The notes beneath the pieces are model-generated. The model did not search any database and was not told the origin of the DNA. It saw only the letters and a program-made list of their open reading frames with translations. Source: Pandoraea terrigena (GTDB lineage: Bacteria; Pseudomonadota; Gammaproteobacteria; Burkholderiales; Burkholderiaceae). Taken from it: 64,000 nucleotides of DNA. This document shows, piece after piece, positions 57,316-64,000 of the stretch (position 1 is its first letter; every line of letters begins with the position of its first letter). The position numbers and the translations under genes are program-made. Location: assembly GCF_902459705.1 (NCBI RefSeq), contig NZ_CABPRU010000003.1, forward strand, positions 124,001 through 188,000, given 5' to 3'.

Positions 57316-57813
57316 ATGAAGAAGCTTTGTCTGACCGTGCTGGTTGCCCTCTGCTCCGCCGCCGTCGTGCCGGCCGCAATTGCCGCTGAACCGGCCGGCA
57401 AGACAACGGTCAAGAAGGCCGCACCGAAGAAGAAGGTGAAGAAGGCGTCGACCAAGAAGAAGGCTGCCGTTACCGCTGCGGCAGTCCAACCGGCCGACGG
57501 TTCGGAGCTGTGGAGCTGCAAGGAAAACGAAAAGCTCTACATCAAGGGCAACATGAAGCGCGACCAGGTCCTCACCATGTTCTGGGAAGGCCGCAACTAC
57601 AAGCTCCCGCGCGAGCAGACGACGACGGGCGCTGACCGTTTCTACGACGCCGCCAGCGGTTTGGATCTAGTGGTGATTCCGGCCAAGGCCATGCTGTTCA
57701 CGCACCGCGATGGCGGCAGCCGACTGGCTGACGAATGCATGACGTACGAGATGTCGGAGCATGACAAACTGGCCCCGACGCAATCGGTCCAACTGATCAA
57801 GGTGACCAACTGA
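57316..57813 (+). CDS. Secreted MliC-like protein with Lys/Ala-rich linker
   Basis: 165-aa exported protein. A signal peptide (KKLCLTVLVALCSAAVVPAAIAA) is cut near residue 24. Residues 29-51 are Lys/Ala-rich (VKKAAPKKK, KKASTKKKAA) like a histone H1 tail. From residue 66 the pattern LWSCKENEKLYI, FWEGRNYKLP and LFTHRDGGSRLADEC, with a likely Cys68-Cys141 disulfide, looks like the MliC/PliC lysozyme-inhibitor fold (YxC core, -GY-L-, final Cys). I rate this as a resemblance, not proof. It lies between mdh and acnA with GGAGATTC in front. Confidence 0.6.
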   Translation: MKKLCLTVLVALCSAAVVPAAIAAEPAGKTTVKKAAPKKKVKKASTKKKAAVTAAAVQPADGSELWSCKENEKLYIKGNMKRDQVLTMFWEGRNYKLPREQTTTGADRFYDAASGLDLVVIPAKAMLFTHRDGGSRLADECMTYEMSEHDKLAPTQSVQLIKVTN

Positions 57814-57935
57814 GCCGCGCCCGGTTGACACCGGCTTCGATCGCATGACGCGCCAGCCGCTTTCCTGGCGCCGCCTCGGCATGATATGCAGTCCCCGGCG
57901 CTTCTGTCGCCGGACACTCGACGTAACGGCATCGA

Positions 57936-57960
57936 CACGGGCACCCACGTAGTGCCCGTG
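57936..57960 (+). promoter_or_regulatory. Hairpin in the acnA leader
   Basis: Perfect 9-bp stem CACGGGCAC/GTGCCCGTG with a seven-base loop, 67 bases before the acnA ATG. No T-run follows, so it is a 5' UTR structure and not a terminator. Confidence 0.55.
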
Positions 57961-58026
57961 CAATGCCGGCCTCCATTGAATTGCACTACCACCGCTTCGT
58001 TTTTCTGTATCACTCAAGGAAAGATC

Positions 58027-60735
58027 ATGGCCCACAACCTCCACAAAACGCTTAAAGAGTTCAAGCTCAGCGGCGACAAGAAAGGCAAGTTCTACTCGCT
58101 GCCCCAACTGGGTAAAGCCCTGGGTGTGAACGTCGAACGCCTGCCGGTGTCGATCCGACTCGTCCTTGAGTCGGTGCTGCGCAACTGCGACGGCAAGAAG
58201 GTCACCGAAGCCCACGTCCAGCAACTGGCCAACTGGAAGCCGAATGCCGAGCGCGTCGACGAAATCCCGTTCGTCGTGGCACGCGTCGTGCTGCAGGACT
58301 TCACCGGCGTGCCGCTGCTGGCCGACCTGGCCGCCATGCGCAACGTCGCCGAGCGCCAGGGCAAGAACCCGAAGCGCATCGAGCCGCTCGTGCCGGTGGA
58401 TCTGGTGGTCGACCACTCGGTCCAGATCGATCACTTCCGCGAAAAGAAGGCGCTCGACCTGAACATGAAGCTGGAATTCAAGCGCAACAACGAGCGCTAT
58501 CAGTTCATGAAGTGGGGCATGCAGGCGTTCGACACGTTCGGCGTCGTACAGCCCGGCTACGGCATCGTGCACCAGGTGAACCTGGAATATCTGGCACGTG
58601 GCGTGCACAAGAAGGACAACGTGTTCTACCCGGATACCCTGGTGGGGACCGACAGCCACACGACCATGATCAACGGTATCGGCGTGGTGGGCTGGGGCGT
58701 CGGCGGCATCGAAGCCGAAGCCGGCATGCTGGGGCAACCGGTGTACTTCCTGACGCCTGACGTCGTTGGCGTGGAACTGACCGGCCGCCTGCGCGAAGGT
58801 GTGACCGCCACCGACCTGGTGCTGACCATCACGGAAATGCTGCGCCGCGAGAAGGTCGTCGGCAAGTTCGTCGAGTTCTTCGGCGAAGGCACGACCAGCC
58901 TGGCGCTGCCGGACCGCGCCACCATCGCGAACATGGCCCCGGAATACGGCGCCACGATGGGCTTCTTCCCGGTTGACGAAAAGACGATCGACTACTTCAA
59001 GGGTACGGGCCGCACGAAGTCCGAAATCGACGCCTTCGAATCGTACTTCAAGGCCCAGAAGATGTTCGGCGTTCCGAAGACGAACGAGATCGACTACACG
59101 AAGACGGTTTCGCTGGATCTGGGCACGGTTGCACCGTCGCTGGCCGGCCCGAAGCGTCCGCAGGACCGTATCGAAATCGGCAACGTGAAGTCGACATTCA
59201 ATGACCTGTTCACGAAGCCCGTCGCCGAGAACGGTTTCAACAAGACCGAAGCGCAGCTCGACACGACCTACCAGACGGCCAGCGGCATCGATGTGGACAA
59301 CGGCGACGTGCTGATCGCCGCGATCACGTCGTGCACGAACACGTCGAACCCGAGCGTGCTGCTCGCCGCCGGCCTGCTGGCCAAGAAGGCCGTGGAAGCG
59401 GGCCTGAAGGTGGCGCCGCACATCAAGACCTCGCTCGCCCCGGGAAGCCGTGTGGTGACCGAGTACCTCGAAGCGGCTGGCCTGCTGCCGTACCTCGAGA
59501 AGCTGGGCTTCGGCGTGACGGCCTACGGCTGCACGACCTGTATCGGCAATGCCGGCGATCTGACGGCCGAGCTGAACGACACCATCGTGAAGAACGACAT
59601 GGTCGTCGCCGCGGTGCTCTCGGGCAACCGTAACTTCGAAGCGCGTATTCACCCGAACATTCGCGCCAACTTCCTGGCGTCGCCGCCGCTGGTCGTGGCC
59701 TACGCCATCGCCGGCAATGTGACGCGCGACCTGATGACCGAGCCGGTCGGCAAGGGCCGTGGCGGCCGCGAGATCTTCCTGGGCGACATCTGGCCGACCA
59801 GCGAGGAAGTCCACAAGCTGATGAAGTTCGCGATGAACGCGAAGACCTTCAAGACGAATTACGACACGGTGAAGGATCCGAGCCCGCTGTGGGCCAAGAT
59901 CAAGGGTTCGAAGGGCCAGGTCTACGATTGGCCGGGTTCGACGTACATTGCCGAGCCGCCGTTCTTCGAAGGCTTCACGATGGAACCGAACGCCGACATC
60001 AAGCCGATCCATGGCGCACGTGCCCTGGGCGTGTTTGGCGACTCGGTCACCACCGACCACATCAGCCCGGCCGGTTCCATCAAGGAAACCTCTCCGGCAG
60101 GCAAGTGGCTGCTCGACAATGGCGTGCTCAAGGCCGACTTCAACAGCTACGGCTCGCGTCGTGGCAACCATGAAGTGATGATGCGCGGCACGTTCGCCAA
60201 CGTGCGTATCAAGAACCTGATGATCCCGGCGAAAGCTGACGGTTCGCGCGTGGAAGGCGGCCTGACGATTCACCAGCCGAGCGGCGAAACGCTGTCGATC
60301 TACGACGCCGCGATGAAGTATGTCGGCGAGAACACCCCGACGGTGGTGTTTGGCGGTGAAGAGTACGGCACGGGTTCGTCGCGTGACTGGGCGGCCAAGG
60401 GCACGCAACTGCTGGGCGTGAAGGCGGTCATCGCGCGCTCGTTCGAACGTATCCACCGCTCGAACCTGGTCGGCATGGGCGTGCTGCCCCTGCAGTTCAA
60501 GGGGTCGGACAGCGCACAGTCGCTGGGCATCACGGGCGAAGAGACGTATGACATCGAAGGGCTGACGGCCGACATCAAGCCGCAACAGGATGTCACGCTG
60601 GTGATCCACCGCAAGAACGGCGAGACGCAAAAGGTGCAAGTCCTGCTGCGCATCGACACGCCGATCGAAGTGGATTACTACAAGCACGGCGGTATCCTGC
60701 CGTTCGTGCTGCGCCAGTTGCTCGCGGCTGCCTGA
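58027..60735 (+). CDS. acnA: Aconitate hydratase A
   Basis: Isomerises citrate to isocitrate in the TCA cycle. 902 aa, AcnA/IRP type. The [4Fe-4S] ligands are Cys436 ([10 protein letters not shown]), Cys502 and Cys505 ([11 protein letters not shown]); the first three helices start [45 protein letters not shown] and the C-terminal [22 protein letters not shown] follow. AAGGA six bases upstream supports the ATG at 58027. Adjacent to mdh and sdh it forms the TCA group. Confidence 0.97.
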   Translation: MAHNLHKTLKEFKLSGDKKGKFYSLPQLGKALGVNVERLPVSIRLVLESVLRNCDGKKVTEAHVQQLANWKPNAERVDEIPFVVARVVLQDFTGVPLLADLAAMRNVAERQGKNPKRIEPLVPVDLVVDHSVQIDHFREKKALDLNMKLEFKRNNERYQFMKWGMQAFDTFGVVQPGYGIVHQVNLEYLARGVHKKDNVFYPDTLVGTDSHTTMINGIGVVGWGVGGIEAEAGMLGQPVYFLTPDVVGVELTGRLREGVTATDLVLTITEMLRREKVVGKFVEFFGEGTTSLALPDRATIANMAPEYGATMGFFPVDEKTIDYFKGTGRTKSEIDAFESYFKAQKMFGVPKTNEIDYTKTVSLDLGTVAPSLAGPKRPQDRIEIGNVKSTFNDLFTKPVAENGFNKTEAQLDTTYQTASGIDVDNGDVLIAAITSCTNTSNPSVLLAAGLLAKKAVEAGLKVAPHIKTSLAPGSRVVTEYLEAAGLLPYLEKLGFGVTAYGCTTCIGNAGDLTAELNDTIVKNDMVVAAVLSGNRNFEARIHPNIRANFLASPPLVVAYAIAGNVTRDLMTEPVGKGRGGREIFLGDIWPTSEEVHKLMKFAMNAKTFKTNYDTVKDPSPLWAKIKGSKGQVYDWPGSTYIAEPPFFEGFTMEPNADIKPIHGARALGVFGDSVTTDHISPAGSIKETSPAGKWLLDNGVLKADFNSYGSRRGNHEVMMRGTFANVRIKNLMIPAKADGSRVEGGLTIHQPSGETLSIYDAAMKYVGENTPTVVFGGEEYGTGSSRDWAAKGTQLLGVKAVIARSFERIHRSNLVGMGVLPLQFKGSDSAQSLGITGEETYDIEGLTADIKPQQDVTLVIHRKNGETQKVQVLLRIDTPIEVDYYKHGGILPFVLRQLLAAA

Positions 60736-60801
60736 TCAGCCGATCAGCAACGCAGCAATGACGCACGCCGCCGGATGACGATTTGTCGTCCGGCGGCCTG
60801 C

Positions 60802-60826
60802 AAAACCCGGCTTCGCGCCGGGTTTT
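60802..60826. terminator. Terminator after acnA
   Basis: Stem AAAACCCGG/CCGGGTTTT around CTTCGCG, with T and A runs on both sides. A second, larger hairpin (GCCGCCGGATGAC with GTCGTCCGGCGGC, about 60767-60793) lies just before it. Both support strong termination downstream of acnA. Confidence 0.85.
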
Positions 60827-60941
60827 GTCGTTTTGAGCGACGCATCGCTGTCATGTCCGAAAATGGCTAGCGCCTAGTGGGCGTCGCGCGTAGAGTGACG
60901 TGCATAGTCTCCGCTCTCGTTGCCGGACCACCCACGCCCCC

Positions 60942-62435
60942 ATGTCCATGCCCCTCGATCCCGAAGTCTGCTACAAGGCCGTCAGCGCCCGCGACCGGCG
61001 CTTCGACGGCTGGTTTTTCGTCGGTGTGTCGTCCACCGGCATCTACTGCCGGCCGGTGTGCAACGTGCGCACGCCCCGCTTCGAAAACTGCTCGTTCTAT
61101 GGCAGCGCCGCCGCCGCGGAGAAGGCCGGTTTTCGTCCGTGCCTGAAATGCCGCCCCGAACTCGCGCCTGGCCTCGCCCGTTTCGACGCCACCCGCGAAC
61201 TCGCCGACGCCGCGGCCGCCATGATCGACGAAGGCTTTCTCAATCACGCCGACCTCCCCGCCCTCGCGGCCCGTATCGGCATCACCGAACGCCATCTGCG
61301 CCGCATCTTCGCGGACGAATTCGGCGTCTCCCCCATCGAGTACGCGCAGACGCAACGACTCCTGCTGGCCAAGCGTCTGCTCACCGATACGGCCATGCCC
61401 GTGACGGAAGTCGCCCTCGCGGCCGGCTTCGGCAGCGTTCGACGCTTCAACGGACTCTTCAAGACGCGCTACGGCTTCGCCCCCGGCCGCCTCCGTCTGA
61501 ACGCCCTGCACGATGCCCTGCCCGACAGCCATCTCGTGTTCCAGCTCGCGTATCGGCCGCCCTTCGCCTGGCACGCCCTGCTCGACTTCCTCGGCGACCG
61601 GGCCATCGATGGGGTCGAGCGGCGCGATGGAGACGTCTACACACGCACGCTGAGCCTCGAGCAGCAGGACGGGCAAACGGTCACAGGCTGGTGTCGCGTC
61701 GCGCCGCTACCGGATCGCCACGCGCTACAAGTGACGCTACCGCTCGCCCTGGCCGGCAGCGTGCCGCAGGTGCTGGGCAAGCTGCGGCATCTGTTCGATC
61801 TCGGCGCGCGTCCGGACGTGATCGATGCGCACCTCGGCCCGCTCGCCGCGCCGACGCCCGGCCTGCGCGTCCCGGGGGCGGTCGACGGTTTCGAAATCGC
61901 CGTGCGCGCCATCGTCGGCCAGCAGATTACGGTCAAAGGCGCCCGACGTTTGCTCGGCCGGCTCGCGCAACGCTTCGGCACACCCCTGCCCGCCCCCGCG
62001 CACGCACTGACACATACGTTCCCGAGTGCCGCGCAACTCCTCGCCGTGCCCCCCGACGGACTCGGCCAAGCCGGTATCATTCGAAGTCGCATCGCCGCCA
62101 TCCACGGGGTGGCGCAGGCGCTCGTCGACGTCCGCTTGCGGCTGGATCCCCTGGCGCCGCTCGAAGCCACGATGGCGGGTCTGCTTGCGATCAAGGGTAT
62201 CGGCCCCTGGACGGCGCAGTACATCGCCATGCGCGCGCTCGGCTCGCCCGATGCGATGCCCGTCGACGATCTGGTGCTGCGCCAGGCGCTCGGCGCGGTC
62301 GACGGACGTGCCGTCGCCACGCGGGCCGCGCAATGGGCACCCTGGCGCGCGTACGCGGCGCTGCATGTCTGGCGGGCGGCGGCGCAGGGGCCGGCAGGCC
62401 AGCCGGTCGAGACTTTGCAGGAGGTATGCGCATGA
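60942..62435 (+). CDS. Ada-AraC-AlkA chimera (methylphosphotriester sensor fused to DNA-3-methyladenine glycosylase)
   Basis: Three-part repair/regulator protein of 497 aa. N-terminus: Ada zinc domain with four cysteines C36, C40, C67 and C70 (YCRPVC and RPCLKCRPE) in the exact spacing of E. coli Ada C38/C42/C69/C72. Middle: two AraC-type helix-turn-helix units (LNHADLPALAARIGITERHLRRIFADEFGVSPIEYAQTQRLLLA and VTEVALAAGFGSVRRFNGLFKTRYG). C-terminus: AlkA, with helix-hairpin-helix LLAIKGIGPWTAQYIAMRAL and catalytic Asp443 (PVDDL). The methyltransferase domain for O6-methylguanine is not in this chain but is in the next gene, ogt. The start is ATG at 60942 or 60948; a GTG at 60900 is in frame but has no support. 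Confidence 0.87.
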   Translation: MSMPLDPEVCYKAVSARDRRFDGWFFVGVSSTGIYCRPVCNVRTPRFENCSFYGSAAAAEKAGFRPCLKCRPELAPGLARFDATRELADAAAAMIDEGFLNHADLPALAARIGITERHLRRIFADEFGVSPIEYAQTQRLLLAKRLLTDTAMPVTEVALAAGFGSVRRFNGLFKTRYGFAPGRLRLNALHDALPDSHLVFQLAYRPPFAWHALLDFLGDRAIDGVERRDGDVYTRTLSLEQQDGQTVTGWCRVAPLPDRHALQVTLPLALAGSVPQVLGKLRHLFDLGARPDVIDAHLGPLAAPTPGLRVPGAVDGFEIAVRAIVGQQITVKGARRLLGRLAQRFGTPLPAPAHALTHTFPSAAQLLAVPPDGLGQAGIIRSRIAAIHGVAQALVDVRLRLDPLAPLEATMAGLLAIKGIGPWTAQYIAMRALGSPDAMPVDDLVLRQALGAVDGRAVATRAAQWAPWRAYAALHVWRAAAQGPAGQPVETLQEVCA

Positions 62436-62995
62436 CCCGCTATGAAACGTTTTACGACAGCCCACTCGGCGACATGCTGCTCGTCGCGAACGGCGACGCG
62501 CTCACCGGCGTGTATTTCTCACATCAGAAGTATTTTCCGCAGGACGGCGACGCCCGCCGCGATGGCGCCGGCCTCGCCATCCTCGATGACGCGAAGCGGC
62601 AGCTCGATGCTTATTTTCACGAACGGCGACGCACCTTCGACTTGGCACTGGCGCCCGAAGGCACGCCCTTTCAGCAACGCGTCTGGGCCGAACTGCGACG
62701 TATTCCGTTCGGCGAGACGCGCAGCTACGGCGACCTCGCGCACGCGTTGGGCGATCTCAATAAATCGCGCGCGGTCGGTGCCGCCAACGGGCGAAATCCC
62801 ATCGCGATCATCGTGCCCTGCCACCGCGTAATCGGCGCTGACGGCACCCTCACCGGCTACGCCAGCGGCGTCGAGCGCAAGCTTGCCCTGCTCGCGCTCG
62901 AAGGGGCCGCGCTGGCCCCGGCCACGGGCGCCGCCATGGCGGCCACGCGTCGAACCCGACTCTCGGCCCCCGCCAATCTCGCGTTTGATTTCTGA
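62432..62995 (+). CDS. ogt: Methylated-DNA--[protein]-cysteine S-methyltransferase (Ogt type)
   Basis: Suicide repair protein that moves the O6-methyl group of guanine to its own Cys. 187 aa. Active site IVPCHRV (Cys130); DNA-binding residues in RSYGDLAHALGDLNKSRAVGAANGRNP. AGGAGGT precedes the ATG at 62432, which overlaps the Ada-AlkA stop by ATGA. It is therefore coupled to the Ada-AlkA chimera, and the two are probably regulated together by the Ada domain. Confidence 0.94.
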   Translation: MTRYETFYDSPLGDMLLVANGDALTGVYFSHQKYFPQDGDARRDGAGLAILDDAKRQLDAYFHERRRTFDLALAPEGTPFQQRVWAELRRIPFGETRSYGDLAHALGDLNKSRAVGAANGRNPIAIIVPCHRVIGADGTLTGYASGVERKLALLALEGAALAPATGAAMAATRRTRLSAPANLAFDF

Positions 62996-63129
62996 CGCCC
63001 CGGGGGGCCGAGGGGGCCGCATGTCGTCATTTTCAGGACCGGGGCGACGCGATAGGTGCGCGCGTCCCATCAATCGCGTTCACGCATGCCGTACAATCGT
63101 GAGTCCATGTATTTCTGCTTTGCACGACT

Positions 63130-64000
63130 ATGCGCCCACGCACCGCCAAACGACTGACTCCCGACGCTGAAAAGCTGGTCGGCCACGCGCTCGCGCTCGC
63201 TGCCTCGGGCAGCCGTATCGAAGACCGTTTCTGGGAAGCCCAGCTCGACACGCTGCTCACGCGCGTGCTGCGCACCGGCAACCAACCGGCGATCGACGCC
63301 GCACTCGACCACCTTCAGGCCAACCACAGCGAAGCCTATGGCGCGCTCGCCGATCTGATCGAGTCGCAAAGCGAATCCGCCGAACCGGAAGTCGAAGGCC
63401 TGGTGTGGGACGGTCTGCTCGTCGCCATCCCGATCCTCGCCTGGACCCGTTACGCGATCCCGTCGGGCCCGGTGAAAGCCGATGCCCTTATGCCCATTCG
63501 CGCGCACCTGCATGCCCACGTGCTGGCCGAACCGGCGCGCGTGGCCATTTCGCCCTACCTCTACAGCATCGACCAACTGCCGCGCACGCATTGCGAATCG
63601 TGGAAGGTGACGCAGCAACTGGTACGCGCGGCGGTCGACGGCACCGACGTCAAACACCCCGGGAACGACCTGCCGGAAACGGCCCCGATTCTCGCCGACC
63701 CGCGCTTCCTGCTCGCGGCCGTCAGCGTGCCCAAGGGGGCGCCGATGTTCCGCTGGCAGGAAGAGGGCGCGCGCCACGCCGAACGCGGCCAGTGCCAGGA
63801 GGCATGGTCGGCGCAGGGCGGCCCGAATCTCAATGCGCTGCTGCCGGGCTGCGAAATCGAGTGCCTGCTGCCCGACGCGTATTACGCGAGCTGCCGGGAA
63901 GCCGACGAGCGCATCCGTCCGCACACAATCCGCACGGCACTGCGCTATCTCGAAGACGTGCTCACGCTCACGCCGCCCGAGTTGCGCGCGGTCGTGGCCG
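63130..64000 (+). CDS. DUF2863-family protein, 3' end beyond the window
   Basis: At least 290 codons are open, continuing past the edge. Starts MRPRTAKRLTPDAEKLVGHALALAASGSRIEDRFW, which looks like the start of DUF2863 proteins of Burkholderiales; the function is unknown. The frame carries a helical N-terminal part, then a domain with LLVAIPILAWTRYAIPSGP. No signal peptide or membrane helix is seen. AATCGTGAGTCC is upstream but no strong ribosome-binding site is seen. Confidence 0.72.
   Translation, partial: MRPRTAKRLTPDAEKLVGHALALAASGSRIEDRFWEAQLDTLLTRVLRTGNQPAIDAALDHLQANHSEAYGALADLIESQSESAEPEVEGLVWDGLLVAIPILAWTRYAIPSGPVKADALMPIRAHLHAHVLAEPARVAISPYLYSIDQLPRTHCESWKVTQQLVRAAVDGTDVKHPGNDLPETAPILADPRFLLAAVSVPKGAPMFRWQEEGARHAERGQCQEAWSAQGGPNLNALLPGCEIECLLPDAYYASCREADERIRPHTIRTALRYLEDVLTLTPPELRAVVA

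Noticed and set aside
57667-60687. 1000-codon minus-strand frame opposite acnA
   Set aside because: Same antisense effect; acnA on the plus strand has all three cluster cysteines and a good ribosome-binding site. The reverse frame is His/Arg/Asp-rich and repetitive, without any domain.
1-64000. CRISPR arrays, insertion sequences, prophage genes, integrases
   Set aside because: No transposase or integrase motifs, no direct-repeat arrays with spacers, and no composition islands were seen when reading the window.

Overview
The window looks like chromosome of a Burkholderiales betaproteobacterium, most like Pandoraea or a close relative. This is an inference from gene order (leuC-ecn-leuD-leuB-asd-fimV-truA-trpF-trpB-methylase-trpA-accD-folC-dedD-cvpA-purF-metZ and sdhCDABE-gltA), high GC content, strong G/C third-position bias and the families present. 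I see no insertion sequence, prophage, integrase, CRISPR array or rRNA. Coding density is high and nearly everything is core metabolism or housekeeping.

Layout. 0.1-5.9 kb: a Yej-type peptide ABC importer (minus strand). 6.1-8.8 kb: an LpxO-like hydroxylase, an MdfA-like drug exporter and an FKBP isomerase. 8.9-10.5 kb: tRNA-Ser(GCU) and aspartate kinase. 10.6-16 kb: tilS, accA, a DNA glycosylase with a histone-H1-like tail, and cysS. 16.2-19 kb (plus strand): a TPR protein, two cyclophilins and lpxH. 19.1-23.7 kb: cysE, trmJ, suhB, gltX. 23.9-26.5 kb: an AraC regulator and a phosphoethanolamine-transferase-like protein. 26.6-49.2 kb: a long minus-strand run for Met/His/purine, cell envelope, fatty acid, Trp, threonine/lysine-precursor and Leu synthesis. 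49.5-60.7 kb: TCA genes gltA, sdhE, sdhB, sdhA, sdhD, sdhC, a GntR/HutC regulator, mdh and acnA. 60.9-64 kb: alkylation repair (an Ada-AlkA chimera and ogt) and the start of a DUF2863 protein that runs off the window.

How the genes relate. The right part joins the TCA cycle (gltA, acnA, sdh, mdh) to leucine synthesis (leuCDB) and to the aspartate family (lysC, asd, metZ). A GntR regulator between sdhC and mdh sits beside a 20-bp perfect palindrome and a good sigma-70 promoter, so it probably links control of mdh, itself and perhaps sdh. Lipid A functions recur (lpxO-like, lpxH, eptA-like), as do functions for alkylated DNA (two AlkA-type glycosylases, Ada, Ogt).

The most interesting non-coding element is the metZ leader. 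A promoter, an apparent SAM-II-like pseudoknot aptamer and an intrinsic terminator occur in that order over about 125 nt. Other points are an orphan DNA methyltransferase inside the trp cluster that overlaps trpA, an attenuator-like leader with a small upstream ORF before gltX, a leuC leader packed with inverted repeats, an internal start in lysC, and a 9-bp tandem repeat in fimV. All starts, motifs and hairpins were read by eye. Family names come from recognisable motifs and synteny, not from database searches.
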